Source of the DNA: Tricholomella constricta
Lineage: Eukaryota > Basidiomycota > Agaricomycetes > Agaricales > Lyophyllaceae
Length of the DNA: 64,000 bases
Assembly (NCBI GenBank): GCA_013368375.1
Contig: JAACJP010000024.1
Coordinates: 186,001 to 250,000, forward strand
Direction: 5' to 3'
A program made the translations under genes and the position numbers. Shown here piece by piece: positions 46,741 through 59,522 of this stretch; the first letter of the stretch is position 1; each line of letters starts with the position of its first letter. The notes below the pieces were generated by a model. It was not told the origin of the DNA and made no database searches. It worked only from the letters and a program-made list of their open reading frames with translations.

Positions 46741-49700
46741 TTACATTCCATAACCGAAGTTCGACCTTTGCTGGTAGGGATCATTGAGGGAGCCTGAGAG
46801 TCCTGCGCCTGCGAAGGGGCTAACGCTGGCGAAGGAACCACCGGAGAACCCGCCTCCGTGGGAGTGCGACGATGATAACCCACCCTGGTTGTGACTGGAG
46901 TTGCCTTGCAAAACGTATCCATCAATCGACTGCGGTTGCAAGCCGTGAAGCTGGGTTCCGGCTAGATGAGCCTGGCTGAAAGACGCCTGTGCTTGCGGCA
47001 TAGAGTAGAGCCCATTCTGAGGCCCGTAGACATCAGCCAGCGGGTTGGGCTGGTGAAGGGACGTTGGCAGATGGCGACCGCCATTATGAGGAGCGCCCAT
47101 ACCCTGATTACCTAGTCCAAGGTTGGCTATGCCGGACTGCATTCCGGGTTGGTTGTGATAGCCTCCGTAATGATCCATCTGCTCGCGCTGCAACTTGTTC
47201 TGAATGCGCTTGCCATATGGTGTATTCCGGATCAATGGAAGAATGGGGCGGATGCCTTCCACCAGAAGTGCGCGCTGGGCGGGCTCAGCATAATCCAAAG
47301 CAGTCTATCATTCGATGCAATCAGCATCACGTTGTCAGAAGCGAGCGGAAATAGCAAAACGGACCTGAACGCAGTAGTTACCATATGAATCACGGAGGAG
47401 TTTCTCCAAGCGAGTGCGATTCAAAAGCTCCTCAATAAGCATCTTGCGCGTGCTATGTTCAGCAACACGAACACACTGGATACACAGATAAGATGGCGAC
47501 GAGAGGAATACACGAGACGGAACGAACCTTCTCAATGACGTTGGAACTAAACTTCTGGACGGAGAGAGCACAAACGTTGCCCGCGAACTGACGGATGACC
47601 GCGTCACTGAAACGATTGTCGTTCAAGTCGAGAATATATTGCACAACCTGAATAGAATTGTCAACTAGAAGCTTGGAAGGGAAGGGATTGAGTACATACG
47701 TAGTTGCCATATGGATCCTGGACAAGAGTGAGGGCATTGTACGTGATCTCGGTCACTAATTGGACGCGTTGATGGTCAGAGGCATGGTCAATACACCTCT
47801 GCAGAACGCAGCAGCCATGACGATGGGTGGCAACTTCAACGCAATTGGCAGCAACAGCGTTATAGATGAACTGATAATTGATGTAAGAAAGAAAGCCAGC
47901 GGTGGAGACACCAAAGACAAGTACCTGATTATCCTCTGGGGCCAACTTGTTTAGGCACTTCTGGATGACGTGATTCCCGTTCAAATCCTTGATAAGCACC
48001 ACAACGTGAAGGCTGAGTGCGACAATGATAGAATGGATCTGAGCATTGTATCTATGATCAGCCTGGGTTTTTGTCGTAAGTGTGATAGGAGAGAAAAGGA
48101 TTGGATCAGACTTGCCTGCCTCCGGGTTGAAAGGAAGTCAACCATCTTCTGAACTGCGCGCGTGCCGTGCATATTGAGGGAAATATTGACAAGGTCCTGG
48201 GCAACAGATTCGCAGATGACGTTGCGCTGCTCATCCGTCGAATATTCCAAAAGCTTTTGGCACAGGTAGTTGCCGAAGGGGTCTACGTTGAAACTAAGTG
48301 AGAGTTTTGAAGACAAGCGATGGGGCACGTACCAGTCATTAGCTCTGCGAAGTGGCCGAAAGTTTCACGGAAGATCATGTCGCGATGCTCTGGAATCCCC
48401 TCCTCTAGCTTTTTCTGCAAGTAGCGGCAGCCGTGTTGGTCTTTGCAAAGAGCAGGAATCTCGCCCTGAAGATCTTCCAAACGTGTACCTGCAAACCGGT
48501 TGACTAAATTACGTGTTAAGTTTCTACATGTTAGAGGTATGGTAGAAAAAAAAGACATACATTCACGATCCATGTCGCCCCGCTTGTGCTTAGGTCCATG
48601 CAATCCATTCATCTTGTTGTCGCCACTGCCAGCGTTAGCCCGCCCTGGAATTCCCAAACCATAGCGAGAGCCGTTGTGGTGATACAAGGCCGTGGAACCA
48701 CTGGTGCCGTTGGTAGGTGCATTATTGGCACTGTTGCGACCGTTCGTTTCATAGCCATAACTGTTGTAACGATTGTTGTCTAGGCCACCATTAACGCCAT
48801 ACACGGATTCCAGGCCATATTGTTGCTGAGAGAAAAAGGTGGGTGAATAAATGTGCAATGTGAATGAAGTACAAACGATACACACCTCATCAAGACCAGA
48901 AGGCTGGATGGAGTTGAACGTGAGGGAACCGTTCTCGTATGGGGACTGATTGAGGCGAGACAGTGACGCCTGCAAGTCGCTCGGGCTTCCCGAAGTTTCA
49001 GACAGTTGGTGAGCCGAGAGGCGCGCATTCAGAGAGTGCGTATCGGGAGTATGAGGGCTTCCTTGGGACTTGATGAGAACTGCATTCCCAGGAACGCCGC
49101 CGAGAGGGGTGCCAGGCACGGAACGGGCTGAGCTGCTGATGCTATCCAGCAAGCTTGGGGGGGAGCCACGTCGTGACAAAGGAGTGGGGACATGAGAATG
49201 ATTCGAGCCTTGAGACAGCTGTTGGATAAGAGGAGTAGCAGAGGCCGAAGCGGCGGTTCCGTGCTTGCCTGTAGGATGGTCCTCGGAAGGAGCGGAGAGA
49301 GTCAGATTCGGGTTTGTCACAGTTCTTCGTTCAGAGCGAGAGTTAAGCCCGTCTGGACCACGAGGACCTCCCATGAATTGAGGCCACTCTGAAGACGCTT
49401 TTTCTCGAGAATCCAGAGCACGGTAATGAGATCGTGGAGACGTTTGGGAGATATGAGCAAGGTCTAAAGCCGCTGAGGAAGTTGACACCTGTTGGATGAT
49501 TATCAGGACACGCAGACTAAGCGACACACCGACTTCTTTACCTTGTTGGGGTACGAATTGTGATACTTATCGTCGTCCGAGGTCGGAAGGTTCCTCATGG
49601 CGTCTACATCATAATCAGCTTGCCGTTGATCCTGAAGAGTGCAGCGGTACGAACTGTGCATCTCCTGGTCCAACTGTTCATCCAACATCATGCCCGGATT

Positions 49701-50546
49701 ATAAGCACTGGCATAACGAGCCGCCTGGTCTTCACCGTAGCGAGAGTTACCCCTCATCAAAATGGAAGCCGACACTGGGGCAGGTACGGGAGATGCCCTA
49801 TTTGAACGTTCACCTGCCATGGACAGCCCTTGAAGATGGCCGGCCAGTTCCTCGTCGTGGCTGCTCGCGGAGGTCCGGCGACTGGCAGGCATGCTCTTGG
49901 CGCCAGCAGGGCGTGAAAAGCTTTGACGATTCGTGACAGCAGGAGTCGGCATGACTGGAGAGAGGTTGACGGAGGGAGCATAGGTTACCGACTTCCTCTT
50001 GTCAGCAGCGGATCCCACAGCCCTAGAGAGCGATTCAGCATCGACAGGGAGCTGCCCACGTCCGATACGAGCATTCGGGTGCGCCTCGCCGTTCAGAATG
50101 GCGTTGACGCGAGGTGGGGTAGTCGGAGCTGAGACGGCGAGGTGTTGAATGCCTCCGCTCCCGTTTGGTGCGTTCGGATCATAAGGAATGCTAAGCAGCT
50201 CTTGCGCCTGCTGCTGCTCGAGAGCCCGCATTTGATCTTCGAAAATTTTGCGCTGGAGGAGGCGCTGTCGTTCGTGCTCGAGACGCTTGAGCTCGACGCG
50301 CTACGTGGACACACTAAGTAACTGAGCTCCACTGGAAGACAGAGAGATAACTCACAGCGGACATATCGGGCATATTACTTCCTAGCCTCGCAGCCTGGAT
50401 TGGTAATGAGTTGGTTGGGTGAAAAGACAAGACAGCCCACTCACAGAGTCAGCCAAGTCCAAGAAGGCGGGTGGACTTTGCTTTCTATCGTTAGAGGCAG
50501 GATGGCGATTAGTAGTAGAAATAGAGTTTTCCAGGGTGGTATTCAT
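46741..50546 (-). CDS. Pumilio-family RNA-binding protein (Puf4-type repeats)
   Basis: Sequence-specific 3' UTR-binding post-transcriptional regulator, mainly cytoplasmic. Start ATG 50546 (MNTTLENSISTTNRHPASND) leads through QSPPAFLDLADSAARLGSNM and RVELKRLEHERQRLLQRKIF, then a long Ser/Asn/Gly-rich disordered region. The C-terminal PUF domain has its eight repeats, identifiable by QHGCRYLQ, FGNYLCQ, HGTRAVQK, NGNHVIQK, HGCCVLQR, YGNYVVQ, SSNVIEK and YGNYCVQT, closing with NTPYGKRIQNKLQ. The third-repeat HGTRAVQK and the TPYGKRI end resemble Puf4/Mpt5-like proteins more than Puf3. A Gly/Gln/Ser-rich tail ends SNFGYGM. Introns interrupt several repeats; all are short GT-AG. Confidence 0.92.
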
Positions 50547-51728
50547 TTTGGGGGCGACAGGTTATACCAAAAAGGTGAACGACAGAAAAAGGATTTGGGA
50601 AGGAATAGAAAAAGCGAAGCCTAGTTGCACAAGGATTATCCTAGAGAAGGAGAAGGTCGTAAGAAGATAAATGGGCGAGGCGCAGAGGCTCCCAACACCG
50701 ACGCACCTCCAGCTGATTTTGAGCCCGTCTAAAAGGACTGTTGTTACAATGGGGCTGATGGCTGGAAAGGGTCAGACGCGGACGACAAGCTCGAGAACGA
50801 TGAGCTGACCCTTTTATTACTCCAGTGCTGAGGAGAAGAACGGGAGGTGAGTGTTGGACGATTGAGCCTTGGGTGAAATATATGGGTCACTGAAAGCACG
50901 CTAGCGTTGGTCCCTGAACTCTAACCATCGGCAATGGCCTTCAAATTTTCAACTTCCGGTCCCTGTCTCCACCCTTGAAAATATTTTACAACTTCACATC
51001 GTCGCTCGCTGCCTGTGACAGGCGAGAGAGTTGATCCTTTGTCCAGCAATATCCATCATAAAGTCTTTCAATTATGTCAATTCGCTACCGCCATAACATA
51101 TCCGTGATCACCGTATGTTGCCCGCCAGCCAGTCTTACTTACGAAACTGTTGAACTAAGAAGAATGATTAAGATTCGCCGTTGCTACTCACGACGGAGAC
51201 CTGATAAGTCAATGGAGCGTATTCAAGAATGTATATACTTTTGGCAAAGAAGCGCATCGTTATATTGCCAAATCATCAATATTTGTCTGAATCCAGACCC
51301 GTCGCCCCTGTAGCTCATCTTGGCGCAAACTCTTTGCCCATACTTTGCCTCCGCTCATCCTTTGTTAAGTACACTAATCTGGCCTCCCAAGTTCGTCCCG
51401 TGCGCCGTAGCTCGGATGTACTTGTGTACGTACAACGATAATTTAATGGTGATCGTCGTTCGCGCAACAACAGGGGTTGATGTCGAATCTGATGGACATA
51501 CATATGGACACACAACCGGATACTCGGATCGTCGTTCGCGTCTACCTGCCAAATCATCGAGGCCAACTGATATTCACGGCGGCAAAGGTCGCTCGAGGGT
51601 CTTGTCTCGCGGCAAAGTCTTGCTTGATTATAAACGCAACGACGGTAACGACGCGTCGTACGTTTACGCATTAAAGGTGGCGAATTGTAGTAGCCTGCTA
51701 ATGCTCCGGGATAAGGGTAGACTGCAGA
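50547..51728. other. intergenic region, no gene recognised
   Basis: About 1.2 kb between the Pumilio start and the stop codon of the UVRAG-like gene. It is likely the Pumilio promoter and long 5' leader. Open frames such as 51074-51313 show no family signal. Confidence 0.45.
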
Positions 51729-54700
51729 TTACCGGACGCGTGTGAGAGGGAGTAACGGAGTCGCATGTGCTGGTGAATCTTCTTCATCCAGTGCCGGTTC
51801 CTCTCCATTCGCTATGGGAGCAGGGACGGGTTTCCACCCTTCCACAACACTCACAGCACGCGAGATGTCAGATATTGCCTTTCGTTCGTCATTGTCGTCG
51901 TCGCCGCCGCCGCTGGCTTGCTGTTCCGAGCTCTGGTGAGCGGTCAGTGTTGCATGACACTCTTTGGATATATGGACTTCTTCTAAAGGGTTTGGACTAC
52001 CCTTTACCGATATTTGGCTCGATGATGAATAACGACCTCGCAAGAAATCGGTTAGGGGAGAGAAAGCAAGAAAAGGTCGGCCTTTCTTTGATGCGTCTGT
52101 GGTGGCTGCTGTGGGTGTTGTGGAGCCACTGGCTGGTGGTGTGCTACCGTCTAAGCCGGCTGTGTCTGAGGCTTTGGGGGTGATAGAATTAGGATCGACC
52201 GGCGAACCTGGCCGCGACAACGATCCCAGGTTTGATGCTAGAGACATTGGAGAATCTGGTGGTCGAGACTGTCTACCCGACGAGTCATTGACCGGCATGT
52301 AAGCAAAATGAAGAAATGCGACTCACCGGAGACGTGCTCCTTCTCCGTCGGTCAAAGTGAGCAGGAGGTTCTTCAAATTAGGGAGGGTATGACGCATATC
52401 CAAAGCACGGAGATCTCGGTCCGCCATAAGCTAAGAACGTGACTTTAAGGTTCAGATAGTGAACACATCGCTCGGGCGTACCAGTTCGATATCTTTGTTG
52501 AGTAAGAAAACCCCATATTCGAACCGATAAGTGTCGACTCCTTTGGAATATAAGGGAAACCTGAATTGAAATTCGTCAATTTGCGGGAAGGTGGAAGTGG
52601 CGGCTCATCCTCACATGCGTGGTCCAACCATTGCAGAAATATTGTCTTTGATCAGACTACGACTCCCAATACATGTCACTGGATACACCAAGCCCTTACC
52701 AAGGTATGCTGCCAAAAGTTGTACCACTTGTGCAGCATACCCCAGAGAGGTTGCGACAGCATCCTCATTGACATCCTTTTGTAATGGCATTATAAGCGGT
52801 GGCGCAGGGTCAGATGATGATAGGGGTATTGGCAGAGGAACATCCAGGATGGTATACAGAAGATCCGGGGGTGAGAGGAGCTCAATGGGGTAAATGGAAG
52901 AAAGAATTGAAAGGAGTGTAGTGCGAGTTGGACCGAAACGTGAGCGAAGAGATGAATGGAGAGCCCTGCCAAATCGTCTCAGTCAGTAGCACGTCAATAG
53001 TGGGCAATGGTGTAATGAACCGATCCTGGACAATGGCTTCCTCCATCTCATGTTCATATGCGACCTCTCCCTCAAGTTGCTCCCTCGCTAACTTCAGCAG
53101 ATGCTTCCGCTGCCGGAGGTTATCGAGTCGAGTCTGAATTTGATTCCGCACTAAATCAATAAAGCATGAGAATTGAAGCCGCAAGTAAAATGGACCTCCG
53201 CACATTGATCAGCCTCCTCAACCACTTTCTTATGATAAGCTGCTAGCTCCTCCAGGCGGGCTTCACGCTCCGAAACTTCGCGACGCTTCAATGATAGAAA
53301 CTTGAGACTGGATCGGATGATATGCAAAATGATAGAAGAGAAAGAGAGAGAGATGGCGAAGTCGAAGCAGAAAATAATCATACCTGTGCAAATATAATAT
53401 CTGCTTCAAGAGACTTGTCGATTCCTCGGACAACGTCAGATAGCGAGCGTCCATTGTCCAGGATGCATGATTGCAATGTCACAAGTCTAAGAAGTAGTTT
53501 AACACTAGACTTCGTGATCAGAGGGCTAGGACAGACTTGAAGAGATCTTGCCAACCAGCTGTCTTTGAGACTTCTTCTGGATAGACAGTCGCGGCGCCTA
53601 CACCACCTCGATGCCGTCGACGTGAGAGGGCAGTGGTAGTGGCATCGCTGTGACCCATGAGAGCTGCAGTTGCGGGTGGCGTCGCCATACCGGTTGGCTT
53701 GACTCTCCTGACGTCAGACTCCGGGTCTGATGCGTATCCGCCTGAAGGTGAAGGGGAACGGTGACGAAAGGGCGGGTGTGGTGGCAAATAGAATGTTTCT
53801 CCGGGTGGTGAAAGCGTGATTAGGAGCGAATTGGATGGTAGCTGCGAGTTGTCTGTGACAAACTGAACTAATGTTTTGAGAAGCAGCTCTTCAGCGAAAA
53901 GGACTGAAAGCAAGGTACGTACATTCTCAGAGAAGGGAACCAGGTCTCTGAGGTCAACGTTCCGCTCCTCCAAAACCTTCCATTCTGCACCAGAATCTGC
54001 ACCGTCTGCTTCCTTTTCCTTCCCCTTCCCAAGTGTATCCTCCCGCCATCTCGAATTTACTCTGCCCCATACCTCAATTCTCATCTCATACCCGCTGCAG
54101 TCGGTGTCTTCAATGAATTCATGAGTCGAGCGAGCATCAATAGCAAAATACGGATGCGTTGAGGGTCGATGAATAGGTGAAAAATAATTTGGTGTTGATG
54201 TTTCAAGTTTGGAGGGTGGTTTTTGTGCGAGCGGCGCCGAAGTTGAATGCGGCGGGGCGCGTTTGACATCTCCATTTGTCCGGAGGACGGAAGTTGAAGC
54301 AGATTTGACATGAGATAGAGAAGGCTTCTGTGGAAGTCGCGGCGAAGTGGCCGAATCGCGTCGGGCCTTGGCCGAAGATTTCTCTGTAGGCGATAAATGT
54401 GGAGGTTTGACGACCTTGCGGGCTACATTGCCTTCTACCGGTTTCGAAGGGGAGGGCTTATCTCGGAAAGTGGGTGATCTCAGGGGTGAGGTAGGCTGTG
54501 CAGAATTGGTTGGTGGCAGCGGCGGCGTCGAAGGTTGGGGTATCGTAATCGCGAGGAAAGTTTCGACCAGCCGAGACTGTATTACTTTCTCTAGTCCTGT
54601 CTGCGAGTTGTCGGGCAACATAGCACTGAACGAGGATGCGGCTGCGGAACTCGAGCCACCGAGATGGGACATAGTCGAGAGCGACGGACTAGAAGTATGA

Positions 54701-55182
54701 GATGCAGCGGTGGAAGCCATGGAGCTGGTGCGAGCTCGATGAGGTCTGATCGTGGGTGCAGACCCAGATGTAGCACGTTGCCGGTGATCGCCTCCTTCTG
54801 AAGGAAAACTCACTCGAGGGCCAGACGTCCTCCTTCCCCGCTCTATCATTGTTCCACCAGGAAGTCCCTCTTCCCACGTCCCATCCTCGGACCGCATACT
54901 GCGATGTGTGGTTACAGAGTTCACCGATATTCGACGGCTGCGCTTTCGTTGCATTGCAACATCCAAGTCATCAGAGAGATGGCCATGGCTTGTAAATTGC
55001 GATTGTTCCGCGGGTTGCGTTAAGGCTGAAGCCAAAGAATCACGAGCTGGAAACGGTGTCAAATTCCGTATTTGGATAGCAGTTACATGGCGAATACGCC
55101 TCTACAACGAGGGTATTAAGAGTTATAGTAATGTGTCATTGGGAAAAGGACTGACATCCACCAAAGTCCAGTCATTGGACAT
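51729..55182 (-). CDS. VPS38: UVRAG/Vps38-like subunit of the class III PI3-kinase complex
   Basis: Endosomal partner of Vps34/Vps15/Atg6 (complex II). A small first exon (MSNDWTLVD, ATG 55182) joins RRIRHVTAIQIRNLTPFPAR. A Ser/Pro-rich region follows, then a C2-like section (FIEDTDCSGYEMRIEVWGR, NVDLRDLVPFSENVRTLL, SNSLLITLSPPGETFYLP), a coiled coil (EVSEREARLEELAAYHKKVV, VRNQIQTRLDNLRQRKHLLK) and the UVRAG/Atg14 homology region: LPTIDVLL, then TSLGYAAQVVQLLAAYLGKG, LVYPVTCIGSRS, GVDTYRFEYGVFLLNKDIEL, LMADRDLRALDMRHTLPNL and KNLLLTLTDG. A disordered C-terminus ends LPLTRVR. The presence of a C2-like region plus this block argues for Vps38/UVRAG rather than Atg14. Exons near 52.9-53.5 kb are the least certain. 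Confidence 0.82.
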
Positions 55183-55508
55183 GTGCACAGGAGGCCTAAG
55201 GTCACTCATTGAAGAGTTCCTGTCTTATTTTGCGTCAGTTATTACTTCTTGTGTCCACCTATTCAACGGACTCACAATCAGGTTGGGCTCCCTGGAGGAC
55301 ACAGCTTGGCCAGAGTTCCGCGACCGTCCCGAACCAAAACAGCTCAATTTCTTATGGTTTATAAGGCTGAAGTACCTTCTCGGAGTGTCCAAGAGGCTCC
55401 CAATAAGCCTATTGAGTCGATATGTAGATGGATGTTCCAGGAAGTTTGCAGTGGTGTACGGTTCAGCGTAATGATCAATTGAATTCGCACGCGACTTGGT
55501 CATCGACC
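55183..55508. other. divergent promoter region
   Basis: About 326 bp between the start codons of the UVRAG-like gene and the acidic protein gene. No specific motif recognised. Confidence 0.4.
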
Positions 55509-57107
55509 ATGGCACCCAAACCTCGCCAACGCAAGAGCTCAATATCAGTCGTCGGAAAAGATGCTCCAGTTGCAACAAGGAATCCACCAAAATCGTTAAT
55601 GCTCCCTCCGCCTGATCCACAAGTTCCACGTGGAATCTTGGAACCCGAAATGACTGCCCTTTCCAACTGTTTAAAGGTAGACGGAATCACACGCGATCTC
55701 TGCGCGTTAAAAGCTCAGACACCGATTTCCAGAATGCAACGGTGAAAACTGGGCAAATCTACCGCTTTTTTGCTGATACCCATAAACTGTACGTGGTGCA
55801 AAACGTTGCCATGAGTGCCAATCTCACCTCTGTGGTCTGTGTCCAGTGGAATTGAAAACCACGTTCCGAATCCGCCTCGTTCTTTGAGTGCCTCTCTAGG
55901 CCGTGAAGTGGAGAAATATGATCAGCTAGTTGACGCCATGGAGTCACACTTAGTAAGTTCTTCCTGATCTTGAAGAATGTGAAACCAACGCGCTCAGCTT
56001 CGGGCTATTGCTGTGCTGCAACGAGACTTGCACAGAGAAGAAAAGCGTATCAAATTAGCACAGGAGGCTGCCGTCGCAACTCGAACACGCTCCAAATCTG
56101 CCTCTCTATCTCCAACGTCAACTCGGGTCGCCTTACCTCCCGTCGCAGAATCGTTTGGAGGAGAGATTGCATCGCAGTCTATCCCAAGCGCACCTCTGCC
56201 AACTCCAACAAACTCGCCTCCGGCGCCTCCTTCTGCAGGTCCTGGGCGCCGACCATCCGCTATCTCTATCTCATCCCTCCATCGACCCGCCTTTCCTCTT
56301 AAGCTGGACCTTTCTTCGACAGCTCTCCGTATAACTCCAGAAGAAGCATCGATGTTCTCTAGCGGATTAGCCTCTCCAGTTACCCTGGCGCCAAAATCAG
56401 CTCGAGCCATCGGTCCCAATGAATTCCCGCCCGATTTAATGGCAGCATTCGCGTCTTCCAGCCAATCCATCGATCTTACACTGGAAACAGACAATGCAGA
56501 CGTGAAAATGACAATGGAGAATGTTGGGACTACTGCGGACAAGCCTATTGAGCTGGATTTGGAAGGCATGGACATTGACATGGCCATGACTGATATCTTC
56601 GGAGATACCGCTGACACAGGTTCGAACGATGCCAATGCCACCATGGATGGCCTATTCTCTCCGATCGTCGTGGAGTCCGACGTGAGTGAGGTCAACGACA
56701 CCAGCAAACCTGATAAAACGCACACTCCCTTCCTTGAAACTCTTGGCCAGGCAACTAGTGGGGATGACATATTCTCATCACTCGATGTTCCGGACGATCC
56801 GAACCAACATCAACAACTGAAGGATGCTTCATCTTCGATTCGCTCTGCGCCCTCGCCAGCATCATTGCTCGCGAGCTTCGAGTCTTCCTCGCAACTCCAA
56901 ACCATCAATTCAATGTCTTCGAGCAACATGTCGGTCCCCGACACTTCATTCGATATCAGTTCTCTCGACCTTTCAAATTTGAGCCCAAGCTTCTTCGGGG
57001 GTGCCTCGGAAACTGACATAAATTTCTCGATGGATATGGACCAATTTTTGGCCACGGTTAACGAAGGGAAGCAGGACGGAGAGGGGAAGAAAGAGGACGC
57101 AACCTAA
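55509..57107 (+). CDS. acidic Ser-rich protein with short helical N-terminus, function unknown
   Basis: Not recognised. Spliced exons start MAPKPRQRKSSISVVGKDAP and continue GILEPEMTALSNCLK, NATVKTGQIYRFFADTHKL, EVEKYDQLVDAMESHLLRAI then AVLQRDLHREEKRIKLAQEA: a helical, possibly coiled-coil N-terminus. The rest is low complexity, Ser/Thr/Pro- then Asp/Ser-rich, with repeated acidic-hydrophobic clusters (PIELDLEGMDIDMAMTDIFG, ISSLDLSNLSPSFFGG, INFSMDMDQFLATV) like those of transcription activation domains or Mediator tail subunits. Those resemblances are only compositional. The first intron's acceptor is ambiguous (two AGs 19 nt apart); only the second keeps the frame open. Confidence 0.68.
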
Positions 57108-57593
57108 TATCGAATTCGCCCCATCGCATTCGTTGCTCATCTGGAGTTTAGCTTCTTGTTCATGTCGTAGAACAACGCGTGTGGGAAGGATCAGTGTATG
57201 AAGTATCGTGCGTTGTCTATTCTCTGCATGCAAATTTTTTTTGGAAGAATAAAGGCAGCAAATTCAGATGTCTTCTTTCAGTAACGACCTCCTCTTCAGA
57301 ATTCCTTTTTGGATAACATAGGAACCCAATATCTCCACCACTCGCCGCTCGCAGTTCTTAGTCATGGTCTTTGCATGTGCCATGTCACCTTCATTGACCT
57401 TGTGGTCGATCGAAGGTTAAAGTACACGCACCAGACCATCGAACTCGTGATTCAAGTAATGGCTGCGAAACCATGCGATACAGCAATAAGGCTATTGATA
57501 TACGCAATCTATTTTTATAATGGCAATTTCCTATAAGAACTGGCCATATCAGCTTGGACTCAGCGACACTTGGAACTTCATCTTTTTGCCTCA
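57108..57593. other. intergenic region upstream of the S1/P1 nuclease
   Basis: About 485 bp, AT-rich towards its 3' end. No gene recognised. Confidence 0.45.
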
Positions 57594-59233
57594 ATGAGAA
57601 TAGGAATCATCGTCAGCCTCGTGTCCCTTGCTGTCCCGGGCGTCTACAGTTGGGGAGCCAGTGGCCACCATGCTGTTGGGTGTGTCGCGTCGATTAATCC
57701 ATCAGTCTTATCATCATATGCTGAGCAGAGTTCGTATCGCACCCCAGATACGTCGCCATGCAGGTGTATATCGTCTTTGCGGATATCAGGGCACTTCGAT
57801 AATAACTTTCGATACAGTTTTTGGCTCCCAATGCTCTCTCGTTCGTCCAGTCGTCTCTGGGGTCGACGTACTCTCAGTCACTAGGACCAGCTGCAACGGT
57901 GATTGAAATAACACCACTATCCGAAATCTGTCACCTCTTGACATTGCACTTGCTAATATCTGTTGACAGTGGGCTGATGAGATCAAATCGAACTCCGCCT
58001 ACGCATGGTGCGTCTATCCTTGATTTACTATCCGTCTACATTGGGCTGATGTTCGCTCAGGTCTTCCGAGCTGCATTATGTGGACGCTCTAGGTTTGTTG
58101 CTTCATGGGTCATTCTCCTCTTGCGTTGATTATGTTGCGACGGTAAATTTCAGACAACCCTCCGTCTTCCTGCTCGGTGTCGCAGTCGCGCGATTGTGCC
58201 AATGGGAAGTGCATTCGTGAGTTACATCGAATTTCGAACTTTTCTGGTTCATGAATTTTTCTCAGTCACAGCCATTGCCAACTACACGACTCGTGTAGTT
58301 GACGTCGGTCTTTCTGCTACCCAGCGTCAAGAAGCATTGAAGTTCTTGGGTAGGTTTTTTCGCCTTCTTTGCATCTCAGTTTAAGCTAACTTGATCCTGT
58401 GTGGGTCAGCGCATGTACGTCGAACGGTTTAGCTATCGTCCCACGAAATGAGTGCCCAAACTTTCGCAGTTTATCGGTGATATTGGACAACCACTTCATG
58501 TTGAAAATCTTGAAGCGGGCGGAAACGGCATAAGCGTCAAATGTAGCGGATCTAACACCAACTTACACTCTGTAAGTTGGCATCTCTTATTAGCCGATGC
58601 AAACCTCTCATGACATTATTGTAGCTGTGGGGTAAGCAGTTCTTGAAAAGCATCAAGATTTTGTATGCTAGTGTAATTGATGTCTGATGTCAAGATTCTG
58701 GCATGGTGAACAAGCTTCTGGCCGCGAACTACAGTAATTCTGTGACAACCTGGGCGAATAATCTCGCCACTCGTATCAAGGTACTTAACAAACTTCATAT
58801 TCCTTTATCCTTGTGACTGCAACAGTTTCCAGACGGGAGCATACGCCTCTTCAGCGGCTTCATGGATTTCGTGTTCTTCAACTACCGCAACGGTCACGTC
58901 TTTAAGACCCCGGGCAATCACACCTCTTGAGTGCCCCCTTGTGTGGGCCCAAGACTCCAATGTACTTGACTGCGTTAGTCTCTCTATCTATTCCACTTTT
59001 ATATGGGTTAAAAACACGCTCGCTATCAGTCCTATGTTTTTGACTACGCAAGTGGAACCGACCTGTGTACCTCAAGCTACTATACCAATGTTGTCCCGAT
59101 CGTACGTACTCCTCTGCTTTCCCGAGCATTGTTACTGAATCTATTTCAGATCGAGACACAAATAGCGAAGCAAGGCTATCGTCTCGCAGCATGGCTCAAT
59201 GTGCTGTTTGACGGCAGTGTCAGTCTGTCCTGA
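57594..59233 (+). CDS. secreted S1/P1-type zinc nuclease
   Basis: Extracellular nuclease cleaving single-stranded DNA/RNA and 3'-nucleotides. The signal peptide ends at VYS, leaving mature Trp1 of WGASGHHAVG, whose N-terminus and Trp side are part of the zinc site. Spliced motifs: GYVAMQFLAPNALSFVQSSL, WADEIKSNSAYAWSSELHYV then DALDNPPSSC, GLSATQRQEALKFLAHFIGD, IGQPLHVENLEAGGNGISVK, NTNLHSLWDSGMVNKLLAAN, SYVFDYASGTDLC, IAKQGYRLAAWLNVLF. The family's zinc ligands (GH, ELHYVD, AHFIGD, PLH, HSLWD) are all present. Reaching this requires three microexons: 16 nt (57748-57763), 5 nt (58410-58414) and 7 nt (58625-58631). A PNGase A gene follows in tandem. Confidence 0.9.
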
Positions 59234-59522
59234 ACAGTTTCTTGATCCCAGGGTCCGGTTGCTCGATTTCGCGCTGCACGAATTTGACAACTACGACATG
59301 ACTTCAGAATGTGTAGTCTTCGTTGTCTACTTTCAACTCCGCTGTTCTCGTGATTCGCGTGACCGCATGATGGCGCCCTGAGAATTGCATTCGCAACATA
59401 TGTGTTCATGACCTTCTAAGTCCTTCGCCAACGGCGATAGAAGATCCTCTGTGGTTGACAGCTTTCTGGTGGGGTAGTAAGAGCCAAGGAGGCTTGTCCT
59501 TCTGCCCTCCAGTCCCCCAATC

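Noticed and set aside
51074..51745. Candidate small genes in the 1.2-kb gap before the UVRAG-like gene
   Set aside because: The open frames overlap on both strands without recognisable motifs or codon bias.
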